Shown here: positions 12,147 to 22,738 of the stretch, piece by piece | How positions within the stretch are numbered: position 1 is the stretch's first letter | How the letters are laid out: each line of letters begins with the position of its first letter | NCBI GenBank assembly: GCA_902806595.1 | Contig: CADCXC010000010.1 | Location: 2,046,001 to 2,110,000, forward strand | DNA: 64,000 nucleotides | Source of the DNA: Pyrenopolyporus hunteri | Lineage: Eukaryota > Ascomycota > Sordariomycetes > Xylariales > Hypoxylaceae | Direction: 5' to 3' | The notes under the pieces: model-generated | What the model saw: only the letters and a program-made list of their open reading frames with translations | What the model was told of the DNA's origin: nothing | The model's database searches: none | Translations under genes and position numbers: made by a program

Positions 12147-14299
12147 AATCATCGTCGTACACGGTTTCAAAGTCTATTCTGATGATCAAAAACGCCTCGT
12201 AAAATGTCGACGTATTATCGAGGACTGGGTCACTCTTGCGGCTGAGCCCATCCGTGATACCGTCAACGTTCATTTCCTCGCAATCGACGGCCCCCATATT
12301 CTCCAAGTTGGTCGCCATGAACTATCGCAAGCCACTTTAGAGTTATCCATGAAGCTATCAGCTATAGAGGCAGAGCCTTCCTCGCCGTTGTCCCCCTCCA
12401 AGGTAAATAGCGATGACGGCGACAACCACGATGCAGCTCGCTCTTCCCGTGGTGCCGTCTTTATCGCCCACGGAATCGGCGTCTGGGTCGTTAAAGAATT
12501 CCTAACCCTCTTCCCTAACCGAGAGCACCGGATCGGCCCTACTGGTCTTGTATTCCTCGACTCGCCAGAACTGCTACTGAACATGACACCCGTTGACATA
12601 CTTCCCTATCCCAACATGGTTGATTACTTCTCCCAGCTTGCCAGTCTCTATAAAGCAGACAAAACGCCTTTAAAAATGTTTGAACTACAAAGCAAGCTGC
12701 GTGATATTGACACTGGCTTCAGAAAGCTCGTCGATGCCCGATACGGTGCATGCGAGGAGATTAAAGGAACCGAAGACGACGACTGCACCTTCACTATGAA
12801 GGCATGGTGCAGCAATGTTTGGCTGTCACCAAACTCGGTTCTCACTTTCGAATCTGTGAGTCAACCGACGTTTCCTTGTCTTTTACCCCTCTTCCCTCCT
12901 CCCTCTTCACTTTTCTCTTTTATTTTATTTCCTTTTTCCTCCTCTCAACCATCTTTCCCCATCCATCTTCATCCTCCATCTCAACCTTCCATCTCCCACA
13001 TCCATCATCCATCTTTCCTCAACCTCTAACACCCTCTATCCCACAAAAACATTGCTCATTTTATATATATACACATACAAGCCCCCTTATATATAATAAC
13101 TTTACACAATCTAACATCGGCATTAGCCCGATGACAAGAAGTTCCTCCGACGAGTGAAGAAGACACTATTCTCTACAAAATCGTCGAGGATAGAGGCCGA
13201 CGTGAAGGCTTTAGATCGACTAAAGCTTAGAGAATGCCTCGAGGAGGCAATCTCGATGCGAAAGTACCGTGATCTGGGTGATGACGCCAACATTGTCGCC
13301 GAGGAACTCAGTTCTACAGGGCTTAATAGTCAGGCCGGCGGTGGTAAGGGGAAGGGTATGTACAAGAGAGAGATCCATCGACTCCTAACCTTACGCTTTC
13401 AATTACCTACTCACGATGATTCTTCCACAGAACGTGCGGCCATCCCCATGGACGCACCTAAAATGGCTGTCAATCCGATAATGCCCAACAGGATGAAGCC
13501 GCTTCCCCTGATCCCCGAGGAAGAAGAGGGCCAACCCACCTCGGGCTCGTCGTCGAATAACCATCGTGACCGAAATCACAAAAGGTTCGACGAGAAGATC
13601 TACGATTTCGAAGACGCGTTGGTCCAACGCGACGAAGCTGTAGCGGCAGGTGATCACGCCGCGCTCATGACTTCGCAGCACAGACTGCAGCTTGTCCTGT
13701 GGCATCAGGAGCAGCGCCTCGGTAGGGATCACCCCGACGTATTCTTGACAAAATGCGAGATCGTCACCACAAGCTTGATCACAGGGATATGGAACGGCCG
13801 GCCCATCAATCGACGGACCGGCGAAGACCTGCTCGCCATCGAGAGCGACACGCGTCAGGCATACGAAGGCCTGGAAAAGTCTCTCGGGCCGCTCAGTCGG
13901 GATACCGCAGCGGCTCTCGTCATACTCCTGAGCGTGCGTGTGACTCTCGTTGAGAAGCAGACACTTCCCTGGACGTCTATGATCACGGTACTAGACTTGT
14001 TAAAGGAGCGTCTGTCGGATCCTACCACACGAACCCCCGACCGCCTCCTACACACCCTCCGACTGCGGTACAAAGTCGCGACGACCATCGCCCAGGTCTG
14101 GAGCTACGGCGATACCCTGCTGGATGACTTGAGACGCGAGTCGGACGCATTGGCAGCCACCGTGGATGCGGGAAACAGAAGCGGCTTAAATCAGCTGCGC
14201 ACTGAAATTGCCGCGAAGGCCGAGGAGATCAAGACCTGGCGCGACCAGGAGGAGCATGCGCTAGAAGAACAAGGTACGGGGAGTGAAAATTTCTTCTAA
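12147..14299 (+). CDS. alpha/beta-hydrolase-like protein lacking the nucleophile serine (5' end unresolved)
   Basis: Exons 12147-12855 and 13127-14299 join in frame through TTFES-type coding (FES to PDDKKFLRR). A further in-frame 75-nt intron is likely at 13356-13430 (GTATGT...CCACAG). The start of the exon, IIVVHGFK, matches the HG oxyanion region of SERAC1/DUF676-like hydrolases. Where those have GHSLGG, this protein reads AHGIGVWVVKEFL, so the nucleophile Ser is Gly. The remaining 380 or so residues are helical and charged, without a recognised domain, ending in a coiled-coil-like stretch (LRTEIAAKAEEIKTWRDQEEHALEEQ). The 5' end is not solved: the best protein-like frame upstream (12014-12120) holds a TGA. 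The gene may have an unseen start, or be damaged at the 5' end. The 271-nt intron is long for this window and strongly pyrimidine-rich. Confidence 0.6.
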
Positions 14300-15621
14300 G
14301 TCGCACCTGACGTTTTCTACGGAGTTCGAAAGGAGATGCAGGGGGTAAGGGTAATGTTTGCTACGGAGGCGTTGAGAGGTTATGCGACTGATAAGTTGCA
14401 AGGGGCGGTTCATTGCAGATCTGATTTAAGATACCACTGCTTTCTTCATTGCTTCCGATGACTAGAATAAGTCCCCAGTCGAAATGATTCTATCTAGACT
14501 TGTGGGTTTATGACGCATATGAGACGTATGACCCTTCGTCCTCATCCGTTATGCACCTATGTATACTTAGGTCTTCGGCCTGGTTATCTGTTCCGGTAGC
14601 ATAACGCAACAACAGAGGTGTTCCTCTTATCATCCTCTCGGCTTCGCGTTACTAGCATATTTGGGAGAGCTTCAGCATCTCTCTACGTAAGACCTTGTGA
14701 ATGGTGGCTCCGTTTAACAACTCTATTGTTTCTCTTATCCCATAGTTCGCCTTGTACACTATCAATATAGGCGTGGATTTGCGGCTGTATCCCTGATATT
14801 CGAATACCTTTTGAGAGGTTTGCCAAGCGAGTAGTTAGACAAATGGTCACTATTTTCCGGTTCTCGTGACTCATATGATAGTAATGTGGGCTAGGTAGCT
14901 TCGATGCGTGTAAAGTTTTTACTTTCCCTTTACGTCCTTTCTCCTATCTAATTTCTATGGCGAATGCTCTAAAGAGAATACCTACCTAGTACTAAGACGC
15001 TAGCAAGACATCCGAATGAGTTAATATATAGCTCAGGGGTAGCAAAATATCATTTCTTAGACTCTTACAATCTATTAAGGTTCTCTTGAGAAAGGAAGAA
15101 AAAGAGTCTCGAATGTTCGAGCAGCCCCACAACAGAAAAAGGGGCACCCGAGGGGGGGGGATTTAGGGCCGGGTGGGGCCGGGCATTCCATACAAAAAAG
15201 CAACGACCTCGGAAGATTCGATTCTAAGTATAGGTACCTAGATAGGAGGTATGTTGAGAGCTATCTAGATACCTATCTGCTATCCCCAACGAATGCTGCT
15301 TCTTTCCAAAACTGTTGCCCACCACTAACGTACTTCGCGTCCTCCCAAAGGCAGATCCACACCAGTCCGGGGGAAGCTAAATAGAGACTACTCCTGGAGT
15401 TGATCGGGCCGCACAATCATTCAGGGCGCGGCTCCGAGTAGAAAGAACACCTATCTGCTCTCGAGACCCCGCCGCAAGTCTCGTTTCGGACGGACGGTGG
15501 CAGAATCAGAGAGCGCTAACGGACCTCCGAGCACGCCGTCATTCCCCCACGGACAAGGGGGACGTGCTGCTCTCTGAATACTACCGGGTGAATCTGCGGC
15601 CCGGGGGGCTAGCGAGGCCGC
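14300..15621. other. intergenic, G-rich tract and palindromes
   Basis: No gene is supported. A G-rich run near 15151-15185 (nine consecutive G, then GGGCCGGGTGGGG) could form a quadruplex. An imperfect palindrome, ATAGGTACCTAGATAG at 15230-15245 with its near-complement at 15261-15276, belongs to the TAGGTACC family of tracts. Confidence 0.5.
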
Positions 15622-16098
15622 TCACTGCTTGCCGCCGCTGCTGCTGTTGCCGCTGCTCCCGCTGTTTGCGTTGCCCGTCGAGCTAGTGAAGCCGGAGGGC
15701 GAGGTGTACCTTGCGCCGCCCTGGCCGTTGTTGTAGTACGTACTACCGTTAGGGTTGGAGTAGTAGTACGAGCCATCCCTAGATCGTGGGGTGTTTATGT
15801 CAGCGTCAGGGACTACACGATGTCGGCGAGAGATATATAACCCATTAATCTATCTGTTCAAGTGTCTACCTAGGTATACATGCAGAACTAGAAGAGGAGG
15901 GAATAGGAACTTACCGGTTAGAATAATGGTACGAGTTCGGGTTAGCGGCAGAGCTACCGTAGTCGCGGGAGCAGTAATGGTTGCCCTAGACGGCGCCTAG
16001 TTAGTACCTGGTGGGGACCTCCGCGAGCACGTGGGCGTTAGATAAGATACCTGGCTGTTGTAGCCGCTGCTCTTATAGGAATAGTCTCGGTCGCTCAT
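15622..16098 (-). CDS. small Tyr/Ser/Gly-rich conserved fungal protein
   Basis: A 91-residue protein is reconstructed from three minus-strand exons: 16098-16051, 15985-15915 and 15778-15622, with introns of 65 and 136 nt. No exon exceeds 52 codons, so a simple ORF search misses it. The exons join exactly and give a composition typical of a small family conserved in Pezizomycotina: MSDRDYSYKSSGYNSQ, then GNHYCSRDYGSS, then NSYHYSNRDGSYYYSN, then NGSTYYNNGQGG, with a Ser/Gly/Asn-rich tail. There is no signal peptide and no membrane segment. The repeated Y-Y-S-N / G-S-Y-Y units make it probably intrinsically disordered. Function is unknown. Recognition rests on general familiarity with such proteins plus the perfect frame joins, so a database search should confirm it. 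Confidence 0.75.
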
Positions 16099-16861
16099 GG
16101 TGAATAGCGATTATGAAAAAGGCAAGTAAGAGTTTTGGTTTATGGAGTAACTATGGTAGATGAAACCGGGGAGAACAAGTTTAGGTTGTGGAAGAGGGTT
16201 GGAGGATGAGCGAGAGACGGCGATGCGTCTATTTATACTATGCAGCCGTCTTGCTTGAAGGGAGAGAAGGGAGTGGGGAGAAGCGGTGTAAGTTTGCCCA
16301 GAAACTTTTAGTGCTTTCTGTTCGGTGACTAGGATAGCCACAGAGCTTAGGGTGTTTGGGATCCATCATCCCTATGTGACGCCTTGTCTATGGGGACGCC
16401 GGAACTGAGTTAACTAAGTCAGTTTAGTTGGGAAGCAATGCGTTTGTGTGTAGGGGGCCGACGAAAGTGAAGTGTCCGATGCGGATGCCCATATGTGACA
16501 AGTCATCCGCAGATGCGAGAGTGTACATAACCGATATAAAAAAGCAAGGGGGAGAAGAGAGGGAGTGCAAAAGTCGGGACTTGCAAGTAGTAGACGGAAT
16601 AGGTAGGTTGTATTAGAGTCATTAGGCACATACATTTTCTTCAAAAATGGCTATATAGATGATTCATACCGTTTGTCCTAGGTTGCGCATTCTCCTGTTG
16701 TATAAACGATTTCTCAACGTTGACGCATAAGCCTGTAGCTAGGTTCGAGTTGGGTTGCTCTTAATTCTGTCTATCTGGTATCTTGTCTATCGAGATCGCC
16801 AACAAGCACGCTGACGCAGAACTCTATGTGGGGGAACGAATTAAATCCTCGCGGGTATCAG
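16099..16861. other. intergenic, nothing recognised
   Basis: Holds the promoter side of the small conserved gene and the 3' side of thioredoxin reductase. Open frames of 62-76 codons here lack any support. Confidence 0.55.
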
Positions 16862-17989
16862 TCATTTATCTTTACCCTGAGCGGCACCCTCCCGGTCATC
16901 CACTTCGTGCTCGGCTAGGAACTTCTCCGCGTCCATAGCAGCCATGCAACCCGTCCCTATAATTCCGTCCCCGTTAGCATGTAATTCATGGTTATGAGTT
17001 ATAGCGGTGAAACATACCTGCGCTGGTAATGGCCTGCCTATATCTCTTGTCTTGTACGTCGCCAGCAGCAAACACGCCCTCTACGCTCGTAGCTGGTGTT
17101 CCGGGCTTGGTAACGATGTAGCCCTCAGCGTCGATCTCCAGCTGCCCCTTAACCAAGCTTGTAGCCGGGTCGTGACCGATGGCGTAGAATAGACCGTTCG
17201 CCTCTATTAGTTGCCGCTTTCCGCTGACCGTATCTTCGATGACCATATGGGTCATGACCCTGTCGTCACCCCTGACTTCGACACCCCTGGTGTTGAATTT
17301 GACGGTAACCTTGGGGTGATTTAGGAGCCGCTGGGCCATGATGCTGCTGGCACGGAGCTGATCTCTTCGAACCAACACCGTAACGTGGCTACCGTACTTG
17401 GTTAAGAAGGTCGCCTCTTCGGCAGCGCTGTCTCCACCACCAATGACCACCAGGGGCTTATTTCGGAATATCGGGACGGCGCCGTCGCATACTGCGCAGG
17501 CGCTGATGCCGTTCTGCCAATACTTCTCCTCGCCCGGAAGACCTAATCTCTTGGCCGAGGCTCCTGTAGCGATGATGACGGAGTCCGCGGTGTGCACAAC
17601 GCCGGGAGACCATTCCGTCTCGTACTTGAACGGCCTCGAAGAAAGATCGAGCTTGGAAACCGTCTCGGTGATGATCTTGGTACCGAATCGCTCCGATTGT
17701 TGCCGCATGGCATCCTGTCGAAAGCATCTCTGATCAGTATGATGTCTGGTGTAGGAATGTTCGTTGTAGGGTGACATCAGCCACTCACCATCAGCTCGCT
17801 GCCCATAATGCCCTTGGGGAATCCAGGAAAGTTCTCGACGTCGGTAGTAGTCGTCAGCTGGCCGCCGGCAGCGATACCGTTCGCCAAAAACCCCTCGTAT
17901 AGGACGGGGTTCAATTCGGCACGGGCGAGGTAAATGGCGGCTGTGTGGGCGGCAGGCCCGGAACCGATAACGACGACCTTGCTATGCAT
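16862..17989 (-). CDS. trr1: thioredoxin reductase (NADPH), cytosolic type
   Basis: Predicted protein of 330 residues in three minus-strand exons: 17989-17789, 17714-17018 and 16956-16862, with introns of 74, 61 and phase-consistent joins. The flavoenzyme passes electrons from NADPH to thioredoxin. Visible motifs: the FAD-binding VVVIGSGPAAHTAAIYLARA near the N-terminus, the active-site disulfide CAVCDGA, the NADPH-binding VVIGGGDSAAEEA, and the C-terminal FAD motif GVFAAGDVQDKRYRQAITSAG followed by TGCMAAMDAEKFL. Length matches low-molecular-weight fungal Trr1. The MHSKVVVIG start is canonical. The frame continues upstream to 18124 with an Arg-rich mitochondrial-like sequence, but no ATG opens it, so a mitochondrial form would need an unseen upstream exon. 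Confidence 0.95.
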
Positions 17990-18631
17990 CTTCCTTGCTG
18001 CTATCTTCGCAAATTGGCTTGAGGGGCCTATATTATACCCCTGGGAACAGACGGAGGCTAGTACGACGAGAGAGGTGCCAGATGCGCCCGCGCAGAATGT
18101 TCTTCTGAGGGTTCGCGAAAACACCGTGGCGGTTTTATTCCTCTACGTTGATCAACAGATGTTATGTGCCGGTTGGGTACGAAGTAGGACGCGAGGAAGG
18201 ACGGAGGACGAGCGAAGGGGCAGCCGGACGCCTCAAATACGGTACGCTCGGAGGATATTCGGAAGAGATGAATCTGGGAGTTATCGTGTTGAGGTTATCC
18301 CCGTGGTTTGTTGTGCTGTCACATAGAATAAAGGGGTCACGGGTAGTAGATTCGTAGTAAGACAGGTTTGAAGATTGCCAATTATTTCAAATGCGGCTCT
18401 ACATGTAATTCCGAAAATAGAACAGATTTGGAATCGGGTCGGAATCAGAAGTATTTTTTTTTATCTGCTATTTTCTTTTAGTTTTGGTTCGTCGGCAGAC
18501 CGTCGTGGTACAGATTTGCTGCTAGAAGGCGAGAGAAAATAATAAATAAAATAAAATAAAATATTTCCCCGCATTACTCAGCAGAAGTCGGCCTAGGTAT
18601 CTACATACGATACTGGTACGATAGGTACCTA
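17990..18631. other. intergenic, upstream of trr1
   Basis: Includes the trr1 5' region and, from about 18450, A+T-rich sequence with an AATAAATAAAATAAAAT run at 18540-18562. No gene is seen. The in-frame sequence 17990-18124 could be translated only from a non-ATG start. Confidence 0.5.
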
Positions 18632-19026
18632 CAGTGGGTTGTAAAAAGTTCCTACCCGCTGATCTGTACACGGTACACCCCGCAATCTAATCACAGCTAT
18701 TAAATATATATATATACCGTATAAATGCAATAGAAAAAACCCACTTTATCAATATTTCGTATACCACCTATTAACTTTGATTATAGCTGCAACTTTATGC
18801 GGTATAAAATTAGACAGCAATCGTAATATAGACTTATTAATAGTCTACTAATTTTAAAGGATAATTTCTTTCCACGTATTATAATTAAAAAATTCGAAAT
18901 AGCTTCGTATAATACGTAATAAATTGAATGTTGAAAGGTAAAAAATTACTTTTAAGTAGTGGGGATATTTAATTTACGGGGGTATCTAGTACAAGCCACC
19001 GGGTAGGAACTTTTTACAACCCACTG
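18632..19026. mobile_element. MITE, Tc1/mariner-like, 395 bp
   Basis: A non-autonomous element with perfect 27-bp terminal inverted repeats: 18632-18658 begins CAGTGGGTTGTAAAAAG and 19000-19026 is its exact reverse complement. Pairing continues inward for about 11 more bases (TG..TGTAC) with transition-type differences. TA dinucleotides flank both ends (18630-18631 and 19027-19028), the duplicated target of Tc1/mariner/pogo-type transposons, whose ends commonly start CAGT. The interior is very A+T-rich and has no ORF, as expected for a MITE, perhaps after repeat-induced point mutation. It lies between trr1 and the PQ-loop gene and disrupts neither. Moved in trans by an unseen transposase. Confidence 0.9.
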
Positions 19027-19594
19027 TACCTAGGTACCTACGTAGGTACTATCGTAATTTGTACCGAAATTGATAGCTGAGGACCCTGATGGGGCGGATG
19101 GGGCACCATCGATCCGGACCCGGAGCTGACTTAAGTCGCTCGCCCCGCTGTTGCCTGAAAACACACACATTCGAGACATGTACATATGCAGTCAACGGGT
19201 TGTGCTCAGGTACTCCACGGCTTATTTGCATATGCTCTAATATACAGAAACGATGTCGTCATTATCGATCAGTTGCTGGTAACTTCTGTAATTGTAATTG
19301 TATTTGTACATGTGATATCTAAACCACCAACTGCATCGATCATTGGCTCATCACGTTGGAATACATGTGAGTATTGGCGAGAGATTCAATACCCGCGTGT
19401 ATTCGCATTATATCGATAAACAGCTTGCCGGAACAGCGCTTCGGCCTCTGGTGGGACAAACCCCGTCTCCGTCACCGGATGTTCAAATATTGTGGGCACT
19501 CGACATATCGTGATCTCTCCAATCTGGATCCCGGCGTCGTGATTCTCCGGTAAACCACTTGCTCCATCCTTTCGGTTATTGCTCTGATGGAGCG
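19027..19594. other. intergenic, upstream of PQ-loop gene
   Basis: Nothing supported. Short open frames on both strands (60-77 codons) have no motifs. TACCTAGGTACCTACGTAGG follows the MITE end directly. Confidence 0.5.
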
Positions 19595-20956
19595 ATGGCG
19601 CCACAGCAGGATATCCCGGTTGCGGCTAATGTTCTTGGTGTAAGTCCTCGTCACCTCCTTAGCACTGGTTTGCCTACCTCAGTAAAGGCGGTAGCTCAAA
19701 AGTGAAACTCCTAGACAATCGGCACCATCCTCTGGTGTATCCAGACAATACCTCAAATAGTACGTGCAGCCAACCCCTATTATATAATAAAACGACCCCT
19801 GGCTACCGGCGATAACATACTGATCCAGTTTGCCGTAGTGGACCAATTGGCGAACGAAAAAGACAGACGGCCTCCCTGGCTCGATGATGTACCTATGGGC
19901 CTTGTGTAAGACAACCACCGCCCGTCTGCTATCTAAGACATTGTCTCACTAAGTATCCCAATCAGGCGGCGTGCCTTTCGGGGCTTACAACATCGTGCAG
20001 AGGTTTAACTACCCGTTGCAGGTCCAGCCACAAGCCTTCATGGCCCTGTGTCTCGTCAGCTGGTGCCAGATATTGTTGTATGGCAGTCGGTGGGCTATCT
20101 GGAAAGTAATCCTCATCGGCTTGGCAAACGCCGCGGCTTTTGCTGGCGTCGAGGCAGCCTTGATCCTTACGTTGCAGGTACGCTACGGCATAAATCCATG
20201 TATGACCTGTGCTGAACCGAGACAGCCGTTATATGATGCGGGCAAGGGTACCGGGATCTTGGTAGTCGGTATTATCGCGAATATTCTCCTAGCAGTCGGC
20301 TTGCTACCTCCCTACGGCGAGATATGGAAGCGTCGAGGAAGAGTCATTGGGATTAATTTCGTTTTCCTCACCATGGACTGGCTAGGCGCGTTCTTTTCTC
20401 TCATGTCGCTTGGTAGGTAACCCCCTGAAATGAAGGTCTCCAAGTCCCCCACCTGAATATGTTGAGTTTGCTAAATCGTGCCTAGCCGCCCAGAATAGTT
20501 TTGACGTCCTAGGCGGTGTGATGTATATTGTATGGTAAGGATTTACCCAATCTGGGGACTCAAAATTTGAATATGTTTCCCACACCGACCCTCAAAACCC
20601 TTGAAGCTGACCAAGGTGGTAGTATACTACTCGAGTCCGGTATATTTCTCTCCCACCTCATCTGGCTGCTCCGCACCCGGAAGCTGAGGAAAGAGGCGGC
20701 ATCGAGGGGCAAGACCTTCGACGACATCGCAGCAGAGTACGAAGAGCAAGGAATACCGTTTAAATTCGCGGAAAGGAAGTCTTCTAAAAAATCGCACGAG
20801 AACGACGCGGAAACAGGCACCGCCGAAAAGGGGGAAGACTCTAGAAACGGGGTGTCGCAGGACCTGAGTGTGGCAGTGGCACAACAAGATGGCGTAGGCG
20901 GCGCTCGTGAAAGCAACACTTCGGCATTAGAAAGGGCAACGACGGAGAAGATTTAG
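19595..20956 (+). CDS. PQ-loop repeat membrane protein
   Basis: Predicted protein of 328 residues in six exons: 19595-19639, 19715-19759, 19839-19905, 19966-20412, 20486-20534 and 20623-20956. The small 5' exons were found by frame continuity and motif: MAPQQDIPVAANVLG, then TIGTILWCIQTIPQI, then WTNWRTKKTDGLPGSMMYLWALC, then GVPFGAYNIVQRFN. The first repeat holds the PQ dipeptide with its LWxxQTIPQI context; the second (LLAVGLLPPYGEIWKRRG) has PP in place of PQ. About seven transmembrane helices are visible, then a hydrophilic, Glu/Lys-rich tail of about 90 residues. The family includes cystinosin and vacuolar cationic amino-acid exporters (Ypq), so transport across the vacuole membrane is plausible, but the substrate is unknown. 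The last acceptor (GGTAG at 20622) is chosen over AAG at 20615 because only it keeps the frame. Confidence 0.88.
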
Positions 20957-21160
20957 ATCGTTTTTCATTCCATTAGGAAACAGATTAGAGCTAGAACCGA
21001 GCTGTAGCGGCGAGATATCTTGTGGTCTAAAGTCAACGCAGAACATTCATACCTCATTACCATCGTCCTCCTGTATTAGTCAACCACATTGCTTCCCCTT
21101 GATATCATTAACCGCCGCTTAGAATTATCGTTATGAATCAATTTGTCATGGCACAAGGGT

Positions 21161-22109
21161 CTACTCGATGAGAGGTCCCTTTCCCTGAGCCTTCAAATCC
21201 GGGCCCTTTCCACCGTACTCAGCCGGCAGCTTCTCGCCGAGCGCAGGCACCTTGCTGTCGGAGAACTCGCGGGCGAGGTTTCCGCCGTTGGACATGGGGT
21301 GGAACTTCTTGATGGTCTTGGGGGCGACGAACAGCTTCATCAGACCGTACATGAAGCCCATGATGGCCGGGACGTTGACGAAGAACTTCTCCTTGAGCAG
21401 CTCCGGGTAGGCGGTGGCGAAGACGCGGATGGTCTCGGTGCTGGCGGCCTTGACCTGGGGCGACTGTCGCAGGAAGCTGATGGACTTGTAGTCGTGCACC
21501 TGGAAGATCTTGTACGGGTCCCAGTCGGCCGTGATGGGCTTCGTGGCTGTGGGCAGCGATAGCTCCTGCACGGCGAGCTCCATGAGCGCGACACGCCAGT
21601 TGATGAACCTAGCAAGTTGGTTAGATAAGCACGACGATGAACTGGGTTCTTGGCGTTACTTACTCATCGAGGTTGCCAAAGGTCTCGTCGATGGACTTGA
21701 CACCACCGTAGATGTTCCAGGTGAACACCTCCCTAGACTCGGGGTTGTCCTCGGCGGCTTTCTCGTCTCCGGCGACGTACTTGGTGACGTAGCCTAGGCC
21801 ATCGAACTTGGCCTTGGAGTGGCTTTTCTTAATCAGCTCCAGAGGCTGCAGCTTGGCACGCCAATCCAAGGTCTTAGTGAGCTGATCCCGAGCCTTGACG
21901 ACGTCGCCGTCATTCGCGTTCAGATACTTTTGGAAGACGATCTGGCTGGGAATGTGGCTGGCGGGGTCGGCAAGGGTGACACCCCAAATCTCGGGGTGAG
22001 AGTGGGCTTGAGCGACGGCCCATAGCTCCTGAATTGGCGTCGTAGGCTCATCCGGCTTAGGAGCCTCGGATTTGGGAGCTTCGGACGTAGGAGCCTGAGC
22101 TTCGGCCAT
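21161..22109 (-). CDS. sfh5: Sec14-like lipid-transfer/heme-binding protein Sfh5
   Basis: Predicted protein of 297 residues, minus-strand exons 22109-21664 and 21608-21161 with a 55-nt intron. After a Pro/Glu/Ala-rich N-terminus (repeats of EAPKS/EAPKP), a CRAL-TRIO N segment (LWAVAQAHSHPEIWG) and the CRAL-TRIO domain (DYKSISFLRQSPQVK, then FVNVPAIMGFMYGLMKLF, FHPMSNGGNLAREF) follow. Sfh5 of yeast is a Sec14-family protein of the ER and cytosol that was found to bind heme through a His and a Tyr two residues apart. This protein has QVHDYKS at the matching place. A role in phosphatidylinositol transfer is the older annotation. It is convergent with the PQ-loop gene (204 bp between stops) and divergent from npr2 (629 bp). 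Confidence 0.9.
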
Positions 22110-22738
22110 GGCGAATATGTCAATTTAGGGGAATATATGATATAATAATTATGGTATTATCTCCTTTTGATCGAAATTTTGCTTTTTCCGATCGAGTCGG
22201 CGATGAGGTGTAAAAGGTGAGAAGGTTAGGAGCTTGCGTGGAAGTTCAAGGCGCAAGAAGTCTCCGTGGAAGTAGGCGGGAAGTGGGTCCCTTAGATACT
22301 TGTGTACCTATGCAGGTACCTAGGTATGTATTCGAAGCTTCCATCCTGATCTGGATAAGATAATGCAGGCAGCTGCATCTTAGGTACCTGTTATGAGGGC
22401 TAGCCCCACCTTAGTTAGGTACATTCGCAAGCCGCCGGCATTTAACCGGCCCGCCTTCACCTTCATCTCCACTACGTCTAATATGATTTGTCTCGACTAT
22501 TTCTTAACCAACCAACCACATTCTCCGTCCAGGACCACGAGCATGGAGTAACGCCGCCACTTTTCACTCATTCAGGTACGGAACCTATTCCACACAGGAC
22601 CCGGACCCGGACTCGGACCCGCTAACATATCAATCGGACTAGGACCTTTACGCCGTGATACTACATTGAAATGTAGTCGCTACTCTGGAGCAACTGCAGG
22701 GTTGCGTATTATACCAGTCTCGAATATCAAGAGACAAG
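22110..22738. promoter_or_regulatory. divergent promoter region of sfh5 and npr2
   Basis: Both genes start outward from this stretch. It holds several TACCTAGGTA tracts (about 22310-22330), a GGACCC-type tandem repeat at about 22598-22621, and a 23-codon open frame starting at 22483 that could be an upstream ORF. No named site is recognised. Confidence 0.5.
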
